Part shown: piece by piece, positions 1 to 6,656 of the stretch | Position numbering within the stretch: position 1 is the stretch's first letter | Layout: each line of letters opens with the position of its first letter | Source: Phoronis ovalis | Lineage: Eukaryota; Phoronida; Phoronidae | Direction of reading: 5' to 3' | NCBI GenBank assembly: GCA_028565635.1 | Contig: JAOXYB010050569.1 | Span: 1 to 11,753, forward strand | DNA: 11,753 nt | The notes under the pieces: generated by a model | Database searches by the model: none | Told to the model about the DNA's origin: nothing | The model's input: only the letters and a program-made list of their open reading frames with translations | Program-made: the position numbers and the translations under genes

Positions 1-49
1 ACAAAGAACTTTTCTTCAAAGAAGTCAGTACCAAACTTAAGTAAAAATA

Positions 50-170
50 ACATTGTTGACGTCAATTTATCTTGAACGCCCTCCCCCCTCCCCCATGTCA
101 ACAATTGTCAAACTTCTTCAAACCCCCCTCCCCCCTATTTTGTTGACATAATTAATGGACGGCCCCTTAT
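50..170. repeat. C-rich, GTTGAC-containing repeat fragment
   Basis: Two long C-rich tracts (79-95 and 123-136) alternate with TGTTGAC / GTCAACA motifs. ATGTCAACA at 95-103 and TGTTGACAT at 141-149 form a perfect 9-bp inverted pair. TTGTTGAC is repeated directly at 53-60 and 139-147, each followed by an A/T stretch and a GAACGCCC or GGACGGCCCC block. This looks like the end of an interspersed repeat that may extend left of the window; the family is not recognised. Confidence 0.5.
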
Positions 171-1136
171 AGTAATCGTGAACATATTCTAACAATCGTA
201 TCTTCCGGGTTAACAATTAAGAATCATTTAGCCATAATGATGTTAATATAATGAAAATGATGAGTGCCTGCTTGGTGTAATGGAAAATGAGATTAAGATT
301 TAATTTAATTACAAATGTTACGTCATTTTAATTCTTTCTTAGAAAGCACTTTTTATAATTTTACTATTACTTGTATACTCAATTTATATAGCCAACTGAA
401 ACTAAATACAGAAATCAGAATTTATACGATGTGGAAACTGCTTTAAAACCAGAGAAAAATGTAGAATATGTTCCATTGTATTGGTTTTAGCTACTGTTTA
501 TCCTAAATGTATAAACAAATAAAATTAAATATTTCCCAAAAAGACCTGCACCAAAGGTATTAACGTTGTTCCCAATATCCAACTTTTAAGAAATGTTAAA
601 CATTTTGAATGGGAATTGTACATGATAAAGTGGTTTGCTCATGCAGTGAATTTCCAATTTAGTTGTGCATGATTTGGTTTGCTTTGAAAAGTATTGATTC
701 CTATGCGGTTGCTACCTCCTTTTCACTTGGGTATGTGTTGAGAATATTTTACATGTCTTAAAACTATCAAAAAATGTCCCGCTGTTTGTGAACTACAGTT
801 TCATCTGCTTGCCTTTACTGTGTCATTTCGGATTTCAAATAACTCCATTTGTTAATGTTTCTTTGTCAATTTTAACCTCTTCCAAAGTTTTATGTAAATA
901 ATGCTCACTTCAAAATAGGAATACTAAGCCGAGGATCTGAAGAACCGCAAAATACATAGAACTCTCATTAGTCGCTTTTACTGGTCAATATTCTTGAATT
1001 TCGCTTTATATCTGTACTTCTACTTTGTACCTGTTTTAAAAGTTTAAATGTATCCGGGTAACTGCCTCGCGGAATCGCCTCCTGATCGCTAGTATCATGA
1101 AGGATAATGTTATCGTAGTAAATTACCTTGGCTATC
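171..1136. other. Intergenic AT-rich DNA downstream of SAMD15-like
   Basis: Only short random open frames occur. No domain-like peptide, tRNA or clear repeat was seen. The stretch probably includes the 3' UTR of the minus-strand SAMD15-like gene. Only variant poly(A) hexamers are present on that strand (TATAAA and CATAAA types, and ATTAAA much further away near 300-340). Confidence 0.5.
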
Positions 1137-2309
1137 TTACATAAATTCGTTTTCAGGAACAAGAAGTTGTGATGACTTTTTACGTTGCTTCTGCAGGGAA
1201 GCTTTTCGTGTATCAGAATTTCCTTTATGTAGATTTTTTTCGTGATTGGTATCAGTATGGTCCTTGGGCGACACCAATCGTGGTATACTAGCCTTGCTGT
1301 TTTGGAATGAGCCGTTTGCAGGAAGAAGTAGTGATGACGTTATTCCATTAGCTGAAATTTGTTCTTGACGTTCTGAACCTTTTCTTTCAGAATTGCGCAT
1401 GCGTTGTCGCATTTCCTCTTGATTGTCACCTGGCATTTCCTTTTGGCCGTCATGTTTTGATGTAATAACTCGTGGCAAATTGGATTTGCTCTCTATGGTT
1501 GCTTGCTGAGGAACTGAAAATGATGAAGATTTTTGAAATTCATCATAGATGAGCTGCTGCGAGTCCCTATAAACTTCTGATACAATTGCAGCCGCAATGT
1601 CTTGAAGATCGTGTTCAGAAAATATCTCAGTGCTTTGGTTTTCGTTTGTTCCATGAACATTGTTTGACGAAAATCTTCTATTGCTACCATATCTATTTTG
1701 TAACTCAACTTGACAATTATTTCCCACCTGTTTGAAAAGAGTTGTGATAACTGATGCTGCCTTCTTCGAAAGCTCTCGTTCAAAATTTATCGTATGACTG
1801 CTTTGTTCGAAAGATGTGGGGAAACTATTTGCTGAAACACCTTGAGAGATTATGTTTGAACCTGTGTCATCACTACTGCTTGAAATTACAACATCTGCTG
1901 AAGACATGTTACGTTGACCTTCTAAACCCTGAACTAGGAAACTTTCTGATGAGTCAGTTTTGTATTCTTTCTTGTACTGTCGTACAACAGTTGGGAGATT
2001 GGAAAATGATGTGACATCGAAGCGTAATTCTTCCTTTTTCAGTTTCGTAGGAGTCACCGGACGAATTTTTCTATTTTCTGGCTTATTTGCAATAATGATA
2101 TGGTACTGTTTTCTCGATGAATCTATGCCGTCTTCAAAGTGGTGTCTGTTAGCAGCGTAGTATCGAGAATATTTTAATGCCTGATTTTTTACCCCCGAAC
2201 GTGATACATGTTCAAGATACATTGCTAATGGTTGATTTGGTTTGGAAAAGCACGTTGGTGTTCCAGGATAATCAATTGAAAGCAGCTTTCTTATACCTGC
2301 TGTTATTTC
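1137..2309 (-). CDS. SAMD15: SAMD15-like exon 3 (end of SAM domain plus disordered C-terminus)
   Basis: The acceptor is gaattttTAG|GAAATA (AG at 2311-2310). In this frame the TAG would otherwise be a stop, so the exon begins exactly there, 29 codons before the first Met at 2222. It encodes EITAGIRKLLSIDYPGTP, then QPLAMYLEHVSRSGVK, the SAMD15-type post-SAM segment. About 330 low-complexity residues follow, rich in S, N, Q, K and E. Two possible helices stand out: FERELSKKAASVITTLF, and HDLQDIAAAIVSEVYRD followed by SQQLIYDEF. The TAA stop is at 1139-1137. No canonical AATAAA was found on the minus strand within several hundred bases downstream, so the 3' end is unresolved. Confidence 0.8.
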   Translation of the reverse strand, partial: EITAGIRKLLSIDYPGTPTCFSKPNQPLAMYLEHVSRSGVKNQALKYSRYYAANRHHFEDGIDSSRKQYHIIIANKPENRKIRPVTPTKLKKEELRFDVTSFSNLPTVVRQYKKEYKTDSSESFLVQGLEGQRNMSSADVVISSSSDDTGSNIISQGVSANSFPTSFEQSSHTINFERELSKKAASVITTLFKQVGNNCQVELQNRYGSNRRFSSNNVHGTNENQSTEIFSEHDLQDIAAAIVSEVYRDSQQLIYDEFQKSSSFSVPQQATIESKSNLPRVITSKHDGQKEMPGDNQEEMRQRMRNSERKGSERQEQISANGITSSLLLPANGSFQNSKASIPRLVSPKDHTDTNHEKNLHKGNSDTRKASLQKQRKKSSQLLVPENEFM

Positions 2310-2653
2310 CTAAAAATTCATCAGCGTGTAGCATGTTAAATTATAAAATCAAAGATGAGTGCCTGTTGTGCTGATTTTTTTTAAATTCCGCAAAAACATC
2401 TAGAAATGTGGACACTAATATAAAATAAAGCCGTACATTGTATATATATTACAAATAATAAGCAGTTTGTGTATTAATTATATGTAATAGTACTAATTTA
2501 CAATGTCTTTATGGGTAACAATGTGTACTACCTTGATGTGATTCCAATTTGTTATTCCAATCTTTGGAAGGGAGTTTGCATTTATTCTGACCAATCGGCG
2601 ACCGTGAATATAATTTGCTGTGAACGCCTCCTGATAAAAAATAGTTTGCTACA

Positions 2654-2692
<39 letters not shown>

Positions 2693-3748
2693 TAAGTTAT
2701 GCGCAACATGCTCACTGTAACTGTACACCTACATACAGGTTTGATGTTTTGAACACTGGTGCTTTGCAAGCACAATATGCAATTGTAAGCTAACAGTTGG
2801 AGGGAAAACTACTTATGTTCTAATTCGTCCCTTAAACGAACATAAAATAGTTAACCATTAAAACCCTTCACAACTTAATAGGATGATAGACCGTTGGCAG
2901 CAACGTTTTTTTTCAACTTTTCAACTTCACAACTATGTTACACTGTCATTAATCTTAAACGGAATGACAATAATGCATTTACTGTAGTACTAATTTAAGT
3001 TAGATCTTGTTGTAACTAGTAAGTGCTGTTCTGCAATACTTTTTGTTAATATCTAAATTCAATTCTCGGGTTTCTGAATCCGACGACATGATAACTGCTC
3101 TGTTGACTGCCAACGCCTCAAGTACTTAAAATCCCTTTGTACTCTTTATATATACCTGCTAGACCTCTCGCGAGACTCTCGTGTACCAATAATATTTCTT
3201 TATTTAATGCACTATACATTTAGTTCAAACTAATGTCATTAATATAATTGAACATATTTTGATTAACTAATTTCCCAGATTGGTAATACAAATCCATAAT
3301 AATAATTGTCTGATATAAATAATATTTTTAGTCACATTTGACGTTTCGTCGTCTATCACAAGACTTCTTCAGAAAAACAATCTCTAGGAAACACAAATCG
3401 GTTATATCAGACCCCGGGTATCACACAGTGATTATGCAGGAAAGATAATATTAACTCTGTTATTGGTAAAATGTACCAACATAACACAGCAATTCTATTT
3501 TTTCACAGTATAGCAGGCAGTATAATATGATGCAACACAGTACTGACCACATATTGCGGAAATTTCATATCCTCACTGAGCCATTTTAATACGTCTTCCA
3601 AACTCCAGTTTATGGCCTCAGGGGTGCAAGAATCTAGTTGGTTGTCCTCTGCAGGTGGGAAATGAGTGACTTTATACACGGTTTTCTCTCGACGTTCGTT
3701 AAGCAACGCCATGGTGCTCGTAGGTCCGGGTTTCACAGTATACTTCAT
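1137..3748 (-). CDS. SAMD15: SAMD15-like SAM-domain protein, complete three-exon gene
   Basis: Joining 3748-3548, 2630-2532 and 2309-1137 on the minus strand gives about 490 residues plus a TAA stop. Both introns are phase 0 with GT-AG ends. Residues about 45-114 form one continuous SAM domain: INWSLEDVLKWL and MKFPQYV from exon 1, EAFTANYIHGRRLVRINA and LPKIGIT from exon 2, EITAGIRKLL from exon 3. The signature FPQY, then NYIxGRxL, then LPxIGIT, then a YLE segment after the domain, is what I know from SAMD15 of vertebrates. The domain lies near the N-terminus and is followed by about 370 residues of Ser/Asn/Gln/Lys-rich, apparently disordered sequence. SAM domains mediate protein-protein interaction; the cellular role of SAMD15 is poorly known. 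No signal peptide or membrane segment is visible. The gene faces a plus-strand membrane-protein gene across a CRE-containing promoter. The SAM assignment is firm; the exact orthology is an inference. Confidence 0.85.
2532..2630 (-). CDS. SAMD15: SAMD15-like exon 2 (SAM core, 33 codons)
   Basis: The exon is 99 nt, read as GAG GCG TTC onwards, with acceptor tttttatcag|GAG and donor ATCAAG|GTAGTA. It encodes EAFTANYIHGRRLV and INANSLPKIGIT, the middle helices of the SAM domain. A different frame over the same DNA is also open but reads as nonsense; only the phase-0 frame matches SAM. A 17-unit AT microsatellite lies 26 nt upstream of the acceptor. Confidence 0.9.
2657..2690. repeat. (AT)17 microsatellite
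   Basis: A pure AT dinucleotide run of 17 units lies in the intron between SAMD15-like exons 1 and 2, just upstream of the exon 2 acceptor. It is likely length-polymorphic. Confidence 0.98.
3144..3175 (-). promoter_or_regulatory. TATA-like module with TCTCGCGAGA palindrome (intronic)
   Basis: On the minus strand TCTCGCGAGA (3175-3166) is followed 11 bp later by TATATATAAAG (3154-3144). GGCAGTCAACAG lies about 30-40 bp further down, and an ATG opens a 29-codon frame (3089-3000). The spacing resembles a core promoter, perhaps of a degraded mobile element, since it lies inside the SAMD15-like intron. No transcript evidence is visible. Confidence 0.25.
3308..3412 (-). repeat. Short inverted-repeat element with CTGAAGA...GAAAC core
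   Basis: GTCTGATATAA at 3308-3318 is matched by its reverse complement at 3402-3412, bounding 105 bp. Inside, on the minus strand, CTGAAGA (3372-3366) precedes a 4-bp stem GTCT/AGAC with a 6-nt loop (3364-3351), and then GACGAAACGTC (to about 3340). Penelope-like elements carry minimal hammerhead ribozymes with CTGANGA and GAAA cores. I cannot find the required NUH cleavage context here, so only a resemblance is claimed. Confidence 0.45.
3548..3748 (-). CDS. SAMD15: SAMD15-like exon 1 (first coding exon, 67 codons)
   Basis: The ATG at 3748-3746 has A at -3 (Kozak-compatible), and an in-frame TGA lies a short way upstream, so this Met is the likely start. The exon encodes a polar N-terminus, then the first SAM helix with W48, FPQY at 63-66 and V67. 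It ends at GTG|GTCAGT (donor 3547-3546). The downstream exon continues the SAM fold in frame, which fixes this donor over the nearby GT at 3550. A further 5' untranslated exon cannot be excluded. Confidence 0.8.
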
Positions 3749-4022
3749 GGTGATTGAATTCTTCGTAGTTAATTCAAGAATATGTCATTTGTGTTTCACG
3801 CTAATTTTTAAACAACTATAACAGAATGATGACAATGTCAATATAACACTTCTATTCTTACGTATCAATGTACTGACACGTTTCATTTATGATTTTGAAT
3901 TTTTAAAAATGAAAGTACGTGTTTCCAATATTGCTACAACATTTTTGTTTGAAGAAATATTTTACCACTTTCTATGAAATAATAATATAGAACAATATCT
4001 TCTCTTTCTTGTTTTACCTACT

Positions 4023-4042
4023 TGCGTCATTGTATGACGTCA
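4023..4042. promoter_or_regulatory. CRE / ATF-type sites in divergent promoter
   Basis: A perfect palindromic cAMP response element TGACGTCA is at 4035-4042, with a CRE-like TGCGTCAT at 4023-4030. They lie between the SAMD15-like start codon (3748, minus) and the first donor of the plus-strand gene (4288), where promoters for both would be expected. CREB/ATF factors bind this palindrome; its use here is inferred from position. Confidence 0.5.
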
Positions 4043-4089
4043 CAATTAACTGACAGAAACATCATCACTATCTAACCGAGGTCTGTAAG

Positions 4090-4288
4090 CAGGAACACCG
4101 AGTCTCGTGTCTCACGTTCTGCGGTGGCAGTATCAGCTTAACATCGGCGTGAAGCATTGATAACATCTGGAGAGTTAAGTGTCAAGAATATAGTAGAACT
4201 TATAATCATCAGAAACCAAAAGTACCTCAATTCTAGTTACAGTGACATATACGCAATCGCAGCAAACTGATTTCACATTTTGGAAAAG
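4090..4288 (+). other. Putative non-coding first exon of membrane-protein gene
   Basis: A strong donor TGGAAAAG|GTAAGT ends this exon at 4288. It pairs with a strong acceptor at 4567, seven bases before a Kozak-type ATG. The left edge is approximate because no TATA box or clear initiator fixes the start. No long open frame is present, so it is read as 5' UTR. Confidence 0.45.
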
Positions 4289-4567
4289 GTAAGTTTTGCA
4301 TGCATGCATTACTATTAATTGTATAACTATTTAAGCAAAGAGCTAGTTTTGATCAGCAAGAAAAACATTTTCCTTCCTGCACTTATAACTTTCACTGTGT
4401 ATAAGAAAGACAATGCATACGTAGCGTTAAAGCTACTATATTCGGTACACTTACTATGATGACAGATTTAGACAATCAAAAAAGGAATTATATATACTAT
4501 AGGGTTCCCACACATAGTCTAGCATAGGCCAGATAAATTCATACACCTTTCCTGTGTTTTTTTTCAG

Positions 4568-4783
4568 GAAACAGAATGGCTATATATTTTGACAAAAAAG
4601 TGGAACGTATATTCAGTTTGGTTACTATGACAATATGCACTTTACTGCTCCTATCGGTATTGTCCGGACCAGCAGACTGTCATGAACTGTACACTATCCA
4701 TATGTCGCTAACCGAAGTACATATATTGCAAGCTATCTTGCTTATGTTATGGGCCGGTACGTTCTCCATGGCCGTATGGGACA
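4568..4783 (+). CDS. First coding exon of an unrecognised two-pass membrane protein
   Basis: The acceptor gtttttttttcag|GAAACAGA leads into ATG at 4576, with A at -3 and G at +4. The exon encodes 69 residues. A short basic/acidic start (DKKVER) is followed by a hydrophobic segment at about 12-30 (IFSLVTMTICTLLLLSVLS), a short polar loop with C35, and a second hydrophobic segment at about 47-67 (VHILQAILLMLWAG). The donor ACA|GTGAGT (4784) leaves phase 1. If this donor is not used, translation stops at TAA 4792-4794 (72 residues), with AATAAA at 5037-5042. The family is not recognised. A tetraspan-type protein of which this is the first half is possible. No convincing later exon was found. Confidence 0.55.
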
Positions 4784-5440
4784 GTGAGTCTTAAAGCAAC
4801 CTTTCGTTGTGGAACATGTCCCTAAAATAACATCAGTTGTTTTATATATATGCTACATGTACGCCACCCAGGGGCTAAATCGTATTAGTACACCAGTTGT
4901 GGACACGAGAGATTTTGAAGCAATCTACAGCAAACATTATTCTTACCTTTATTAAACTATTGATGTTAATGTTCAGTAATTTACGATATGGTTTTATAAA
5001 ACATAGAAACTATGAAAACACGCAAAACTTTGTGAAAATAAAATTAATATAAGAAGTTATAACATAATTTATATATTTTATCTTTATCAGCATCACAATA
5101 TGTTCAAATGACTTCCTTAGATAGTATAGTATAGTATGTATACATGTTTTGATGTCAGATAATGATTATAATTGACACTAAGTTTTCTGCATGAAGGTGG
5201 CGTGATTAACGGAATTCTACGTCGATCTCATAAATGAATTAATTGCGTACTCTCGCCCGGGGAATTATGGGATTGATCATTCGTAACACTTTGTAGGGAA
5301 TCCATGCAAATAACGTCTCAGTTATTGGTGCATGATTCGACGTTAGGCTATAACTAAAAACATATTTGTAAAACAATTCTTTAACCCTGTTGTTTTATAC
5401 TACTCAGCAGTTAGTTTATATCTATTATGTACGAGCTGTT

Positions 5441-5471
5441 ATATCTATTAAACATGCCGTTTAATAGATAT
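5441..5471. repeat. Perfect 13-bp hairpin
   Basis: ATATCTATTAAAC (5441-5453), loop ATGCC, then the exact reverse complement (5459-5471). Part of the arm, ATATCTATTA, also occurs directly at about 5417-5427. Function unknown; it could be a remnant of a small palindromic element. Confidence 0.8.
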
Positions 5472-5906
5472 CCAAATGGTCACAATTGAACTTCCATTAA
5501 CTTTCATAGTAACATCAATCATTATAAAACATGCCTAAACATTGTGGGAAAATAAATACCTTGTAAGAACTGAAGGTCAGTATGTATACTATCTGCTCCC
5601 AGTTAAATTTTTGCAGCAGGCATGATCGATAGAACGTTTTGCTGTTCCACTTGAAAACTACTTCCGGAAAAATACCCAATTATAGCTCAAATAAACCCAA
5701 CAAATTTTGGTAAATTTCACTTTAGAAAGATAAAATTTTCCTTGGCCCACCTTTTTCTCACTGAGCCCTCTTTTAAGTAAAAATAACCAAAAATGCAAAG
5801 AACTAAATTTAGCACAGTCATATTCTGTCGCCTGCAATATGCGGTTGCATTTGTTTGTATCCTTACCGGAAATAGGCACTATCGATGTTTATATATATTG
5901 TATAAG

Positions 5907-5987
5907 CTTCAATGGGTAGAACAGAGAGACGTCCGATTTTGTGGCTAACAGAAGGATATGATTGGCATTTATTTGAAAAAGATTCAG
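5907..5987 (+). CDS. Weak candidate downstream exon
   Basis: An open stretch between a possible acceptor (ataag|CTTCAATGG) and a donor TTCAG|GTATTT reads SMGRTERRPILWLTEG, then YDWHLFEKDS. Its 5' phase fits the phase-1 end of the 4568-4783 exon. The acceptor lacks a proper pyrimidine tract and no homology is recognised. A rival terminal exon begins after tttttgcag near 5616 and stops at TGA near 5652, with AATAAA at 5689. Neither is established. Confidence 0.2.
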
Positions 5988-6446
5988 GTATTTCCTATCA
6001 AGTGATATTGTCGTCTCTTATATTACTCAATCTGATTAGGACAATAATAAATTTATTAAACAACTTAACTATTTTTTACCAATAATCAACAAATATATAT
6101 TAACATTTTGCATGTAATGCAGCAATGTATTGATTATAATATAATTTATATATTCTCCTGTGATATAACAATTGTATTAATTTAATAACAGTCCTATGAC
6201 ACTGTAGATTCCTAATATATATGCATGGGGGTCTTAAAAAGATTGTTTTAACTCTGCATGTTTTCCTTAAATAATTTGCTTAATCTTGAATTGAGGCACC
6301 TATATTAAAATCAAAGCCGCTCTCCTAATCTTCTACAATCCCGTAAACTTTAAGTACAGTACTGCACGTATGGTGTTCGCCTGGAGACAAAAGTGCAAAC
6401 AAGATTGTATCAGTATAATAATTGGTTTTCAGTTTTGATGGGCTGC

Positions 6447-6656
6447 TTTATTTAACCCAGTCCATAGGTTTGTTGCTGTTTTATTTCTACATTTAGTCTT
6501 AAATCCACGATGGAATTCGGGATCGTTGTCTCTGTTTTTATCCTGATATTAATTTCATGTTTATATATCATGTCACACATTAATAAAAACATTTTCTTCT
6601 GTGCACATAAAAAATCTACAACCTCGGGGTAACGGCTAAGCTGTATGCTAATTGCT
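6447..6656 (-). terminator. SLC24: NCKX 3' UTR with two AATAAA poly(A) signals
   Basis: On the minus strand AATAAA occurs at 6485-6480 and 6452-6447, about 170 and 205 nt after the stop codon. Together they predict a short 3' UTR ending just below about 6440. Confidence 0.55.

Larger units (their letters stand above)
4790..6446. other. AT-rich non-coding stretch, mostly intron or intergenic
   Basis: Apart from the weak exon candidates noted separately, it holds only short random frames. There is an ATAGT pentanucleotide run near 5121-5136, several AATAAA hexamers on the plus strand (5037, 5550, 5689) and a perfect hairpin at 5441-5471. The minus-strand frame at 5658-5879 looks like low-complexity chance coding. 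Confidence 0.5.

Noticed and set aside
2509-2775. 88-codon minus-strand frame with a Tyr-Ile repeat
   Set aside because: The Tyr-Ile run is the AT microsatellite; the real coding frame here is the shifted SAM exon 2532-2630.
3308-3412. Calling the inverted-repeat element a functional hammerhead ribozyme
   Set aside because: The core strings are present, but I could not place a valid stem III with a cleavable NUH triplet.
5658-5879. 73-codon minus-strand frame
   Set aside because: Lys/Phe-rich chance frame from AT-rich DNA; no promoter, splice signal or motif.
6292-6441. Open plus-strand stretch, considered as a terminal exon of the two-pass membrane gene
   Set aside because: The phase would fit, but there is no pyrimidine tract at any acceptor and no recognisable domain; it also overlaps the convergent exchanger's 3' end.
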